Of a stretch of 64,000 bases of DNA, positions 43,964 through 53,633 are shown in pieces. Each line of letters opens with the position of its first letter. Position 1 is the first letter of the stretch. The position numbers and the translations under genes are program-made. The notes beneath the pieces were generated by a model. The model saw only the letters and a program-made list of their open reading frames with translations, made no database searches and was not told the origin of the DNA. This stretch comes from Streptomyces sp. MZ04 (GTDB lineage: Bacteria; Actinomycetota; Actinomycetes; Streptomycetales; Streptomycetaceae), in NCBI RefSeq assembly GCF_004684775.1, contig NZ_SRIC01000008.1, positions 1 through 64,000 on the forward strand, given 5' to 3'.

Positions 43964-45568
43964 ATGTCTTCTCGACGGTGGTGGAGTTGCTTTCCGCGCA
44001 GCAGTGTGGGTCGCCCGGACTTCGTCACCGAATTCCGCTGCTGGAACGACCGGCAAAGGGCTGCGGCCGAACAGATCGAGGCCATGCTCGGCGAACTCGA
44101 CTTCGTCCGCGTGGCTTTCTGCGACATCCATGGACTCGCCCGGTCCAAGACCGTTCCCGCTGATGTGTTCCGTACGATCCTGCACAACGGAATGGATTTC
44201 AGCCCCGGTCCTTTCCTCTTCGACACCGGCCATGCGGTCGCGGTCGGATTCCTGGACGACGACCCAGGGGTGGGCGTCGCGGAGATCGCCGGTGCAGGCG
44301 ACTTCGTGCTGGTCCCCGATCCGCTGACCTTCCAGCTCCTGCCGCACGCCGGTCCCGGCACGGCCTGGGTGTTGGGGGACGAGTATCTGCGCGACGGAAC
44401 ACCGCATCCGCTCTCGGTGCGGCGCGTGCTGAGGCAGGTCGTCGAGCGATATGCGGCACATGAGTTCGTCCCGGTCATCGGCCTGGAAGCCGAGTGGTAT
44501 CTCACGCGCCGACTGGACAGTCCTGCGGGCAACGAGGGCAATGGCTTCGGTCTGCAGGGGGCCGCCCCGGCAGTGGCCGCGGTCGACGGCGGCTACCAGT
44601 TCAACCTCGATTCCTACTACGACCTCCTGGCTCCGGTCACCGACCCGCTGGCGCGCATGCTGAAGTCCCTTGGGCTGCCCTTGCGTTCCATGGAGCACGA
44701 ATCCGGCCCCGGGCAAGTCGAGACCACCTTCGATCCGCTGGCCGCCCTCGACGCGGCCGACGCGATGGTGCTCTTCCGTACGGTGGCCAAGCAGTTCTGC
44801 GCCCGCCGCGGATACCACGCCTCGTTCATGACACTCCCGGCACTCGACGGATTCGACCCCAGCGGATGGCATCTCCACCAGTCCGTCATGAAGGCCGGAA
44901 CGCGGGAGAACCTGTTCGCGGGGGGCGACGGGGGAGAGGGCCTGTCACCCGAGGGCAAGGGATACCTCGACGGACTCCTTGACCGGGCCCGGGACTTCTG
45001 CCTCCTTTCGGTACCCACCGTGAACGGATACCGGCGGATGGATCCGCGGTTCTCCCTGTCTCCGTCCACGGCGAACTGGAGCCAGGAGAACCGCAGCGTG
45101 ATGGTCCGCCTCATCGGCGAGGGCCCGTCCCTGCACATGGAGAACCGGATCGGCGAGCCCTGTGCCAATCCGTATCTGGTCATGGCCGCACAGCTGGCGG
45201 CCGGCCTCGACGGGGTCCTGGGCGATGAACGGCAACAGTCGCCCGATGAACGGCAACAGTCGCCCGATGAACGGCAACAGTCGCCCGATGAACGGCAACA
45301 GTCGCCCGATGAACGGCAACAGCCGCCCGATGAACGGCAACAGCCGCCCGACGGACGGCCGCGGCTGCCCGGGTCGTTGCGTGAGGCCATCGAGGCATTC
45401 CGGGGCAGTGAAGAGGCCGCCCGGCTGCTCGGCCGGCCGTTGGTCTCCTGCCTGGTGAAACTCAAGGAGAGCGAAGCGTCTCGCTTCGAGGAATGGTGTG
45501 CGGCCGGGAGCGTCTCTCCCGACAAGGTCACCGAGTGGGAGCACCGCGAGTACTTCGAAGTCTTCTGA
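43964..45568 (+). CDS. Glutamine-synthetase-like ligase (FzmN/KinL-like in context)
   Basis: 534 aa, longer than GlnA-III-like enzymes (about 450). Motifs: FVPVIGLEAEWYL near residue 171 with metal-binding Glu, MEHESGPGQVETTF near 243, HLHQS near 305, NGYRRMDPRFSLSP near 353 and ENRSVMVRLIGEG. The active site looks complete. In fosfazinomycin and kinamycin biosynthesis a glutamine-synthetase homologue couples hydrazine to glutamate, giving glutamylhydrazide; this gene fits that slot. Between residues about 420 and 470 it carries six in-frame seven-residue repeats (DERQQSP or DERQQPP), a flexible insertion near the C-terminus. Confidence 0.8.
   Translation: MSSRRWWSCFPRSSVGRPDFVTEFRCWNDRQRAAAEQIEAMLGELDFVRVAFCDIHGLARSKTVPADVFRTILHNGMDFSPGPFLFDTGHAVAVGFLDDDPGVGVAEIAGAGDFVLVPDPLTFQLLPHAGPGTAWVLGDEYLRDGTPHPLSVRRVLRQVVERYAAHEFVPVIGLEAEWYLTRRLDSPAGNEGNGFGLQGAAPAVAAVDGGYQFNLDSYYDLLAPVTDPLARMLKSLGLPLRSMEHESGPGQVETTFDPLAALDAADAMVLFRTVAKQFCARRGYHASFMTLPALDGFDPSGWHLHQSVMKAGTRENLFAGGDGGEGLSPEGKGYLDGLLDRARDFCLLSVPTVNGYRRMDPRFSLSPSTANWSQENRSVMVRLIGEGPSLHMENRIGEPCANPYLVMAAQLAAGLDGVLGDERQQSPDERQQSPDERQQSPDERQQSPDERQQPPDERQQPPDGRPRLPGSLREAIEAFRGSEEAARLLGRPLVSCLVKLKESEASRFEEWCAAGSVSPDKVTEWEHREYFEVF
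45224..45349. repeat. 21-bp minisatellite inside the glutamine-synthetase-like gene
   Basis: Six perfect or near-perfect copies of a 21-bp unit (starting GATGAACGGCAACAG) encode DERQQSP four times and DERQQPP twice, then a decayed DGRPRLP copy. Seven codons per unit keep the frame whatever the copy number. The insertion lies after the conserved catalytic region. Likely recent expansion by slippage. Confidence 0.95.
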
Positions 45569-45668
45569 TTGCAGGACAGCTCAGGACAGCTCGCCAGGAC
45601 TGCACCTCAAGTGACCAGCGACCGCACCGCACTTGACCCATCCCGGCATATCGGAAGAACGTGATGCG

Positions 45669-47525
45669 ATGAACCCGGCCCCTGCGGAGCCCAGGAAGTC
45701 ACGGGCATTCACCCTCTATCTGAGCTACTTCCGGCAGGCCTACGAACTGAGCCCCGTGCTCACCATCGCGACCGCCTGCACGGCCCTGACGGGCTCGATG
45801 ATTCCGCTGGGCAATGTGGCGGTCATCGGCATCGTCGTCGGCAGGATCCCGGCCGCGGTGCAGGGCGGGCCCGACTCCGCCGCCACCGGCTCGGCGCTCA
45901 TGTGGACCGTCCTTGCGGGAGTGCTCCTTGCTGTCCAGTTCGTACTGGGAGGTCTGCAGACCGCCCTCACCACTGTCCTGGGCAACCGGATCGACCTGGC
46001 GCAGCAGCGCCGGCTCATGACCGCGGCCATGCGCCCCGTGGGCATCGCCGACCTTGAACGGCCTCAGATCGCGAGTCTGGTGGCGGTCGGCGGCGAGACC
46101 ATGCGGCCCTGGCTCAAGCCGGGCCGGGTCGCCGGCGGGTTCTGCGCACTGTTCACCGCCCGCGTGGGCCAGTTCGGCGGCTGTGTCCTGCTGGCCGCCT
46201 TCTCCCCGGTACTGGCCGCGGCGCTGCTCTGCGCATCGCTGTGGGCGGAGTACGAGATCCAGAAGGTGGCCAAGCGCGAGACGGCGCATCATCTCGGCGC
46301 CAACCAACTCGCGCGCCGCCAGGACTACTTCTACGAACTCGCCGTCACTCCGGCCGCGGCCAAGGAGATACGCGTCTTCGACCTGTCGGGCTTCCTGCGC
46401 GAGCGGTTCGCCGACAGCTGGCAGCAGTCCGCGCGGTTCCTGTTCGCACAGCGGCAGCCGCGGTCGGTACTCGCCACCGTGCTGCTCGCGGCCATCACCC
46501 TCGGCGGCCTCGGCTGGCTCACCGGCCGGGCACTGGACGGCGCCATCGGTATCGGCTGGGCCAGCGCCTATGCCCAGGCCATCGTCATGGCGGCAGCGAT
46601 GCTGGCGGCGACCACACTGGCCCGCACCCAGTCCGCGCTGGGTCTGGATACCTTCGCCCGTTTCGAGGCCGCCGTCGCCGCGATGGACCGAGCCGGGCGG
46701 GCCGACCCGGTCGAAGGGACCGGTGCCGTGCCCGCACAAGGTCTGCCGCAGCGCGAGATCCGCTTCGAGAACGTCGGCTTCCGGTACTCGGACTCCGCGC
46801 CGGCCGTCCTCGACGCGCTGGACCTGACCGTTCCCGCAGGCGAGTCCCTTGCCATCGTGGGCGCGAACGGCACCGGCAAGACCACCCTGGTCAAGCTGCT
46901 GTGCCGACTGTACGAACCGGTGTCGGGCCGGATCACCGTCGACGGCCGGCCGCTGCGGGACCTCTCCCCGGAGCCCTGGCAGCGGGCGATCGCTCCGGTG
47001 TTCCAGGACTACCTGCGCTTCGAGTTGTCGGCACGGAGCAACATCGGACTCGGCCACCCCGCCCGCCAGGACGATCTCGAAGGCATCCGCGCTGCCGCCG
47101 CCGAGGCGGGGATCGCGGACCGGATCGATGTGCTGGCCGACGGCTGGGACACGGTGCTCTCGCCCGGCCACAAAAGGGGGACGGATCTGTCCGGCGGCGA
47201 ATGGCAGCGGCTGGCCCTGGCGCGGGCGTTGTTCGCGGTACGGCACGGTGCCAAGGTCCTGGTGCTCGACGAGCCCGCGGCGAACCTGGACGCACGGGCC
47301 GAAGCCGAACTCTACCGACAGTTCCTGACCATCACCGAGGGGCTCACCACCATCGTGATCTCACACCGCTTCTCCACCGTGCGCCAGGCAGCGTCGATCA
47401 TCGTGCTCTCCGAGGGCCGGGTCGCCGAACAGGGCACCCATGACGAACTCGTCGCCCAGGGCGGGCAGTACGCGAAGATGTTCCGGTTGCAGGCCGCCCG
47501 CTTCCACGAGGTGCCGACGACATGA
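45669..47525 (+). CDS. ABC exporter half-transporter (TMD-NBD) 1
   Basis: 618 aa from ATG at 45669. A six-helix membrane domain (about residues 25-320) precedes a nucleotide-binding domain with GANGTGKTTLVKL near residue 397, signature LSGGEWQRLALARALF and Walker B VLVLDEPAANLD. The second half-transporter overlaps it by 4 bases, so the pair likely forms a heterodimeric exporter for the cluster product. No C39 peptidase domain is present. Confidence 0.9.
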   Translation: MNPAPAEPRKSRAFTLYLSYFRQAYELSPVLTIATACTALTGSMIPLGNVAVIGIVVGRIPAAVQGGPDSAATGSALMWTVLAGVLLAVQFVLGGLQTALTTVLGNRIDLAQQRRLMTAAMRPVGIADLERPQIASLVAVGGETMRPWLKPGRVAGGFCALFTARVGQFGGCVLLAAFSPVLAAALLCASLWAEYEIQKVAKRETAHHLGANQLARRQDYFYELAVTPAAAKEIRVFDLSGFLRERFADSWQQSARFLFAQRQPRSVLATVLLAAITLGGLGWLTGRALDGAIGIGWASAYAQAIVMAAAMLAATTLARTQSALGLDTFARFEAAVAAMDRAGRADPVEGTGAVPAQGLPQREIRFENVGFRYSDSAPAVLDALDLTVPAGESLAIVGANGTGKTTLVKLLCRLYEPVSGRITVDGRPLRDLSPEPWQRAIAPVFQDYLRFELSARSNIGLGHPARQDDLEGIRAAAAEAGIADRIDVLADGWDTVLSPGHKRGTDLSGGEWQRLALARALFAVRHGAKVLVLDEPAANLDARAEAELYRQFLTITEGLTTIVISHRFSTVRQAASIIVLSEGRVAEQGTHDELVAQGGQYAKMFRLQAARFHEVPTT

Positions 47526-49324
47526 GGACTCCTGGCGGAAACGGAGCACGCCGCTGGCTGCGCACCGGTGCACTCATGCTGGGCATCGGCTGGGAGACCG
47601 GACCGTTTCTCTTTCTCGGGTTCGTCCTGGTCGGTCTGGCCGGCTCGCTCGGCCCGCTGATGTTCGCCCTCGGCCTGCGCCCGCTCGTCGACGGCCTGTA
47701 CCGGCACCACACCGCACCGGCGGTGACGGGCGCGATCGTCTGTTCGGCCGCGCTGCTGCTCGTGGTGTCCACGCCGGCAGCCCAGAACTGGATCACCGCC
47801 CGGATCCGGCAGCGTTCGATCATGGTGATGCAGCGCCGGATCCTGGTCGCAGGATCCAGCGCGCCCGGCCTCGCGCACTTCGAGCGCGCTGAATTCTGGG
47901 AGCGGCTGCAACAGCTGAAGCGCAACTTCAGCCAGCTGCTCATGGGCATGGCGAACGCTTTGGTGCTGCCGCTCGTCGCCGTGCAACTGCTGGTGATCGC
48001 GGGTGTGTTGGCCCAGGTGAGTCCGCTGCTCGCGCTCCTGCCGGCGGTCGCTCTGCCGGCTGCCCTGCTGACCCAGCGCGCGGAGCGGATGCGTCTGGCC
48101 GCCGACGAGCGGGCGGCCGCGGACCGCAGAGGGCTCGAGCATCTCGCCGATGTCGCGTCGAACGTCTCTGCCGCCAAGGAGATCAGGATGTTCGGGATGC
48201 ACGAGGAGCTGGTCCGCCGACACCGAGAGCTGTCGGCCAGAGTCGAACGCAGCACGGAGCCTGCGGCGTTCCGGGCCTACGGAGTGGGTCTCGCCGGCTG
48301 GTTGATCTTCGCGTTGAGCTATCTCGGAGCCGCCGCGCTGACGATCCGGGCCGCCTCCGAGGGGCGCGTCAGCCCCGGTGATGTGGCACTGACCTTGTCG
48401 ATCACGGCGGCGGTCGTCGCGGCCGCGGTCCGCGTGACCGAGGTCATCGGACTGCTGAAGCGGGCCACCGTGGTCTCGGACGACTACCACTGGCTGGCCG
48501 AGCAGTTGGCCGACAGCACGCCCGACGGGCCCACGCGGGCGCTCCCGGCCCGCCTTGAGCACGGCATCGAACTGCGCGGGATCAGCTTCTCCTACCCCGG
48601 CAAGGACACCGCGGCGCTGCAGAGCATCGACCTGTCGCTGCCGGCCGGTTCGGTGGTGGCGGTGGTCGGCGAGAACGGCGCGGGCAAGACCACACTCGTC
48701 AAACTGCTGACCCGGATGTACCGCCCGACCGAGGGCAGCGTGTTCCTGGACGATGTGGATCTCATGCGAGTCGACCACCGGGAGTACCGCAGCCGTATCA
48801 CCGCGGGCTTCCAGGACTTCGTACGGTTCGAGCTCCTGGCCCGGGAATGCGTGGGTGTCGGCGACCTGCCGGCCATCGACGACGAGGAGCGGGTACGCGG
48901 AGCGCTTGGCGACGCGAGCGCTGATTTCGTCGGCTCGCTCGCCCATGGTCTGGCCACCCAGCTCGGTACGCGATGGGACGGTGGCACGGACCTGTCGGGC
49001 GGCGAATGGCAGAAGCTCGCGATGGCGCGGGCGATGATGCGTCGCGATCCGTTGCTTGTGGTGTACGACGAGCCGACGGCCTCCCTGGACCCGCAGACCG
49101 AGCACGCACTCTTCGAGCGAATCGCCCGCTCGGGCCGGCGGCCGTCGGACCGCTGCGGTATCACCCTGCTGATCTCGCACCGCTTCTCCACGGTGCGGAT
49201 GGCGGACCTCATCGTCGTACTGGAGAAGGGCCGTATCCGGGAACAGGGCAGTCATGAGGAACTGGTGGCCGCGAACGGCCTGTACGCCCAGCTCTACTCG
49301 CTGCAGGCGCGGGCATACAGGTAG
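47522..49324 (+). CDS. ABC exporter half-transporter (TMD-NBD) 2
   Basis: 600 aa. A membrane domain of about 330 residues is followed by Walker [14 protein letters not shown] near residue 385, signature LSGGEWQKLAMARAM, Walker B LLVVYDEPTASLD and the switch ISHRFSTVRMADLI. Both signatures have the unusual LSGGEWQ form, which supports a common origin and a joint heterodimer with the upstream gene. A strong terminator follows its stop. Confidence 0.9.
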   Translation: MRTPGGNGARRWLRTGALMLGIGWETGPFLFLGFVLVGLAGSLGPLMFALGLRPLVDGLYRHHTAPAVTGAIVCSAALLLVVSTPAAQNWITARIRQRSIMVMQRRILVAGSSAPGLAHFERAEFWERLQQLKRNFSQLLMGMANALVLPLVAVQLLVIAGVLAQVSPLLALLPAVALPAALLTQRAERMRLAADERAAADRRGLEHLADVASNVSAAKEIRMFGMHEELVRRHRELSARVERSTEPAAFRAYGVGLAGWLIFALSYLGAAALTIRAASEGRVSPGDVALTLSITAAVVAAAVRVTEVIGLLKRATVVSDDYHWLAEQLADSTPDGPTRALPARLEHGIELRGISFSYPGKDTAALQSIDLSLPAGSVVAVVGENGAGKTTLVKLLTRMYRPTEGSVFLDDVDLMRVDHREYRSRITAGFQDFVRFELLARECVGVGDLPAIDDEERVRGALGDASADFVGSLAHGLATQLGTRWDGGTDLSGGEWQKLAMARAMMRRDPLLVVYDEPTASLDPQTEHALFERIARSGRRPSDRCGITLLISHRFSTVRMADLIVVLEKGRIREQGSHEELVAANGLYAQLYSLQARAYR

Positions 49325-49325
49325 C

Positions 49326-49378
49326 GGGCAGCCCGCCGCGGGACATCCCGCGGCGGGACATCCCGCGGCGGGCTGCCC
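49326..49378. terminator. Long bidirectional terminator
   Basis: An 18-bp perfect inverted repeat (GGGCAGCCCGCCGCGGGA and its complement) with a 17-base loop that repeats part of the stem. It sits between the convergent ABC exporter and His-rich protein genes. Confidence 0.85.
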
Positions 49379-49401
49379 CGCAGATCCTGTGGCCCCCCAC
49401 G

Positions 49402-49878
49402 TCAGACCAGCGCGTCCCGCAGGCTCGCCAGATGGCCCGCCTGGTGGCTAATGATGGTGTCGAGCACCACTGCCAGCGTCCGCTCGCCGTCCGCCCACTG
49501 GTTCTTCACCGCGGGCACGCTGTCGAGCTGCGTATCGGTGAGATCCGCGAGGAGCGGCAGCACCTTCTGGGTTCCGTCCAGTTTCTCCAGCACCTCCGGA
49601 AGCCGCGGAGCGTGGTCGTGCGCGTGCCCGTGCCCGTGGGTGTGCGGCGTCCCCTCGGCGGCCGGTACACAACCCGCCGTCTTGAGAAGCCTGCCGATCT
49701 TCTGATAGCCCTCGATGAAATGCAGAGCAGCAGCTCCCACTGAATTCACGGAATGGTCCTTTTCCCGGTCGACATAGGGCCTCATGAGGTCGGAATCGGC
49801 TGCTTCCGCAAGAAGTTCGCGCGCCATGTCGACTTGCTGCGACACCTTGTCCATGAGCTCGGTGCCCCGTTTACTCAC
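49402..49878 (-). CDS. Small helical protein with a histidine-rich metal-binding loop
   Basis: 158 aa from GTG at 49878, chosen because GGGAGGAGG lies 7 bases before it. The helical body ends with a DinB-like TIISHQAGHLASLRDAL motif. In the middle, near residues 94-104, HTHGHGHAHDH gives six histidines in eleven residues, the type of loop that binds nickel in UreE, HypB and SlyD. No catalytic motif recognised. Given the nickel-related genes around it, a nickel store or chaperone is possible; a DinB-type mycothiol-dependent enzyme is the alternative. Confidence 0.65.
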   Translation of the reverse strand: MSKRGTELMDKVSQQVDMARELLAEAADSDLMRPYVDREKDHSVNSVGAAALHFIEGYQKIGRLLKTAGCVPAAEGTPHTHGHGHAHDHAPRLPEVLEKLDGTQKVLPLLADLTDTQLDSVPAVKNQWADGERTLAVVLDTIISHQAGHLASLRDALV

Positions 49879-50086
49879 TTCATTGCCTCCTCCCGGCGGC
49901 ATCAGAATGATGCCGGGCTGCCGCGCTTTCTCTGGCGCCGTCCATCGTTGCCTACGCCATCCCGTATCGCAATCAAGCGGAACTCGCCCCCGGCAGTGGG
50001 CAGGAGCGATTGTGGACACTGCGCCATGCGCGGGAGATATTGGATCGACTCGACCGTGCCGACGCATGTGGAGGGATCGATTTCGA

Positions 50087-52741
50087 ATGGCCGGCTACAC
50101 CATTGCACTGTCCGAAGTGGACCGTGATTCGGGTGCACTTGTCGGAGGGAAGGGCGCCAATCTCGGCGAGCTGTGCCGGGCCGGTGTCCCGGTGCCCGAC
50201 GGCTTCTGCCTCACCACCCGGGCGTTCCGCAGGTTTGTGGACTCCTCGCCCGGAATCGAGAAACTCTATGTGCAGCTCGAGAAAGTCGACGCGGATGACC
50301 GGGACGCCATCGGTCCCCTGAGCGAGAAGCTGTGCGCGCATCTCGGGGCCCTGCCGGTTCCCGCCGAGATCCGTGCGGAACTTGTCGCCGCGTGGCGCCT
50401 GGCGGGCGCGGAATTCCCTTACGCGGTACGGTCGTCCGCCACCGCGGAGGATCTGCCGGGCGCGTCCTTCGCCGGTCAGCACGACACCTTTCTCAACATC
50501 ACCGACGAGGACCAACTCGTGGATTCGGTCCGGCGGTGCTGGATATCGCTGTTCACCGAGCGAGCGATCGGCTATCGCGCCCGCAATGGATTCGACCACC
50601 GGCAGGTGGATCTCGCGGTGGTGGTGCAACGCCTTGTCGAACCCGAGGTGTCGGGGGTGATGTTCACGGCCGACCCGGTGAACGGCCACCGCGGGACCAT
50701 CGTGATCAATGCCGGTTTCGGTCTCGGCGAGGCCATCGTGTCGGGCCTGGTGAACCCGGACCTCTACCGGATCGGCCCGGACGGGACCCTCGAGAAGACG
50801 ATTGCCGACAAGGGCCTTGCGATCGTCTCCGCACCGGACGGCGGCACCATGCGGCAACCGGTCACCGAACCGCGCCGGCGTGCACAGGCCCTGCCCGACC
50901 TCGCCATAGTGGAACTGGCCGCACTGGGACGCAGGCTGCAGCAGCACTTCGACGGCCCACAGGACATCGAATGGGCCTGGGACGGCGGCCGGTTCCATGT
51001 GCTGCAGTCCCGCGCCGTCACCACGCTCTACCCGCTGACGGCGCCGCCCGACGACGGACGGCTGCACATCTACCTCTCGCTGGGCCATCAGCAGATGATG
51101 CTCGACGCGATGCCACCGCTCGCGCTCTCCGTGATCCGGAACTACTTTCCGTTCGGCACCCGCGGCGCGGACAACGAAACACGTGCGATGGGCAGCGCCG
51201 GCGGCCGACTCTTCATCGACTACACGGACCTGCTGCACACCAGGCTCGGCCGGCTGCTGTTCCGCCACCCCGCGGGGACGATGGACAAGCGGATGGGCGG
51301 CGCCTTCCTGCGGGTGGCTGAGCGCCCGGAGTTCCGTACCGGACACAGGTTCCGGCCGGGCAGTTTCGCGCGTACCAACACCAATGTGCTGCGCACCCTC
51401 GGCAACGTGGCCGCCGATCTCTGCTGGCGGAGCTGGCAGACCGCCGAGGCCAAGCGGCAGGACTTCATCCGGCGCGAGGTCGAGGCCACCCGCAAGGCAC
51501 TCGACGTCCCGGACGGCGTCAACCGGATCGCCCTGATCCAGAAAGACATGAAGAAGTCGCTCAGCGTGTACTACCGGCTCACCACGACGCAGTTCTCCGC
51601 GGCGCTCGCACGGACGCTGATCGAGCGGCAGTGCCGCCGCTGGCTCGACGACACCTCGGATCTCGCCTCGCTGGACAAGTCCATGCCGGGCAATGTGACG
51701 ACGCGGATGAGCCTCGGCATCGGCGATCTGGCTGATCTGGTCCGTGGCCGTCCCGAGCTGCGGCAACTCCTTGAGGCGCCACCGGAGCCCTTCACCCTGC
51801 GTTGCCTCGAAGACGTCCCGGGCGGCGCCGAGTTCAGGGTGGCCTTCGAGGTCTTCCTCGGGGAGTACGGCTTCCGGTGCCCCGGCGAGCTGGACATCAC
51901 CCGCGGGCGCTGGCACAGCCGGCCCGAGCAGTTGTTCGCAGGTCTGCTCGCCAATGCGAGCACCGGACGGGCGGGGGAGCACCGTGAGCGCTTCCTGGCC
52001 GGCGAGGACGAGGCGGCGGAGGTGGCGGCGCGGATCTGTGCCCGTCTCCGCAAGACGCGGGCCGGCCGGACGAAGGCGGCTGCCATGGCCCGGCTGATCA
52101 ACGTCTATCGCGCCATGATGGGGATGCGTGAGCACCAGAAGTTCCTCACGGTGCAGCTGTACGACGTGTATCGCCGCGTCCTCTACCAGGAGGGAGGAAG
52201 GCTCGCCACGGCCGGAATTCTGGAGGATCCGCAGGACGTCGAGTATCTGCAACTGCAGGAGCTGCGACGGCTGTCGGACGGAGAGGCCCTGCCCGATCCG
52301 GGCGAACTGACAGCGCGGCGCCGGGCCGACCACGAGCGAGCGCGAGGGCTGACCGTACCGCGCCTGATGACCAGTGACGGGGAGATCCTGGTGGGCCTGC
52401 CGGCCGAACACTCCGGCGACAGTGTGCTCGCGGGACTGCCCGTCTCGGCCGGAGTGGTGGAGGGACGGGCCTGCGTGGTTCTGCGGCCGGAACACGCACG
52501 GATACCGGACGGCTCGATCCTCATCGCACCGTTCACCGATCCCGCCTGGACGCCGCTGTTCTCCGCGGTGAGCGGCATGGTCGTGGAGATCGGTGGCCTG
52601 ATGACACACGGAGCCGTGGTGGCACGCGAACTGGGGCTGCCCGCGGTGGTCGGCGTCGACCACGCGACCAAACAGATACCGGACGGCGCGCGGATCCGTG
52701 TGGACGGATCCCAGGGAACGGTCGAACTGCTCGACGACTGA
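50087..52741 (+). CDS. PEP synthase/rifampin-phosphotransferase-like enzyme
   Basis: 884 aa, ATG at 50087 after GGAGG. The N-terminal PEP synthase/PPDK ATP-binding domain shows GGKGANLGELCRAG near residue 19, AVRSSATAEDLPGASFAGQ near 109 and EVSGVMFTADPVNGH near 185. A long linker follows, then the swivelling phosphohistidine domain with GGLMTHGAVVARELGLPAVVGV near residue 838 (catalytic His). Length and layout match rifampin phosphotransferases as well as PEP synthase-like proteins. It may inactivate or activate a cluster hydroxyl by phosphorylation. Terminator hairpin at 52763. Confidence 0.85.
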   Translation: MAGYTIALSEVDRDSGALVGGKGANLGELCRAGVPVPDGFCLTTRAFRRFVDSSPGIEKLYVQLEKVDADDRDAIGPLSEKLCAHLGALPVPAEIRAELVAAWRLAGAEFPYAVRSSATAEDLPGASFAGQHDTFLNITDEDQLVDSVRRCWISLFTERAIGYRARNGFDHRQVDLAVVVQRLVEPEVSGVMFTADPVNGHRGTIVINAGFGLGEAIVSGLVNPDLYRIGPDGTLEKTIADKGLAIVSAPDGGTMRQPVTEPRRRAQALPDLAIVELAALGRRLQQHFDGPQDIEWAWDGGRFHVLQSRAVTTLYPLTAPPDDGRLHIYLSLGHQQMMLDAMPPLALSVIRNYFPFGTRGADNETRAMGSAGGRLFIDYTDLLHTRLGRLLFRHPAGTMDKRMGGAFLRVAERPEFRTGHRFRPGSFARTNTNVLRTLGNVAADLCWRSWQTAEAKRQDFIRREVEATRKALDVPDGVNRIALIQKDMKKSLSVYYRLTTTQFSAALARTLIERQCRRWLDDTSDLASLDKSMPGNVTTRMSLGIGDLADLVRGRPELRQLLEAPPEPFTLRCLEDVPGGAEFRVAFEVFLGEYGFRCPGELDITRGRWHSRPEQLFAGLLANASTGRAGEHRERFLAGEDEAAEVAARICARLRKTRAGRTKAAAMARLINVYRAMMGMREHQKFLTVQLYDVYRRVLYQEGGRLATAGILEDPQDVEYLQLQELRRLSDGEALPDPGELTARRRADHERARGLTVPRLMTSDGEILVGLPAEHSGDSVLAGLPVSAGVVEGRACVVLRPEHARIPDGSILIAPFTDPAWTPLFSAVSGMVVEIGGLMTHGAVVARELGLPAVVGVDHATKQIPDGARIRVDGSQGTVELLDD

Positions 52742-52762
52742 CCGACTCCTGCCCACGACAGG

Positions 52763-52792
52763 TGATGCACGGCCCCGGAGGGCCGTGCATCA
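52763..52792. terminator. Bidirectional terminator
   Basis: TGATGCACGGCCC and GGGCCGTGCATCA form a perfect 13-bp stem around CGGA, between the convergent dikinase and maleylpyruvate-isomerase-like genes. Confidence 0.9.
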
Positions 52793-52799
52793 TCGCCCG

Positions 52800-53537
52800 T
52801 CAGACGGCCTGCGCCGCGGCGCGGCCGATCAGCGGCAGCTCACCGGCGGAGCACTCGAGCCGGCTGTCCGTCGCGCGTCCGCCCAGCCAGGCCGCCAGAT
52901 CGCTCAGCGTGCCGTGCACCCGGACCGGTTCGCCGTGGCCCAGCGTCCAGCTCTCCCCGCCGGGCGCCGAAAGATCAAGACGCAACCCGTCCGGCACTCG
53001 CCGCGAGAGATAGTCGATCAGATGGACGCACAGGGCGGGGGACCAGTCGGCCGGGCGCCGGCCCAGGTCGTAGTCGACCATGTGCACCTCGGCCTCCCGC
53101 CAGCCGGCGAACAGCACGTCAAGAAGCGTCCCGCGGCCCCGGTAGCGCGCGGGACTCACCCAGGCCGCCCGCCCCAGATGGGACCAGGCCCGGTCGATCA
53201 CCAGCGTCGCGTCGCACACCGCCGTCACCAGGTCCTCGGCCGGACGTCCCGCGTTGGCCTCCACTTCGGAGTCACGGCCTGCCCTGTCCGCCGCCCGGGG
53301 ATCCGGACCCGCGCGGTAGAAGGCCGTGGTCCGCCTGGCCCTGGCGTAGTCGATCTGCCGCAGCGCCGCGTGCAGGAACGCGAGGCGGGCGGCCAGCAGA
53401 TGGGCGCGGGTCCAGCCCGGCAGCTGGGACGGCAATCGGATCTCATCGTCCGTGAGCGGCGAGATGAGCCGGCGCTCGCGGTCGTGCGCTTCTTTGACCC
53501 ACTGAATTATTTCCTGCGTACTTTCCGGTTCGGGCAC
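52800..53537 (-). CDS. Mycothiol-dependent maleylpyruvate isomerase/DinB-family protein
   Basis: 245 aa from GTG at 53537 after AAGGG; a start at 53573 is possible. The N-domain contains LISPLTDDEIRLPSQLPGWTRAHLLAARLAFLHAALRQ, the metal- and mycothiol-binding four-helix pattern of MDMPI proteins. In this copy the usual metal-binding histidine after HLLAR-type sequence is not obvious until later (GWREAEVHMVDYD). The divergent LmbE-like gene is a mycothiol-conjugate-amidase candidate, as in lincomycin biosynthesis. A mycothiol transfer to an electrophile is plausible. Confidence 0.72.
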   Translation of the reverse strand: MPEPESTQEIIQWVKEAHDRERRLISPLTDDEIRLPSQLPGWTRAHLLAARLAFLHAALRQIDYARARRTTAFYRAGPDPRAADRAGRDSEVEANAGRPAEDLVTAVCDATLVIDRAWSHLGRAAWVSPARYRGRGTLLDVLFAGWREAEVHMVDYDLGRRPADWSPALCVHLIDYLSRRVPDGLRLDLSAPGGESWTLGHGEPVRVHGTLSDLAAWLGGRATDSRLECSAGELPLIGRAAAQAV

Positions 53538-53633
53538 GCCAATACCCTTCGTTGTTCGGACTATTCGCATCACCGCTTCATTGTGTACCGCACAGCCTTG
53601 GTGCTGAACCGTCCGGCCGATAGCATCGATGTC

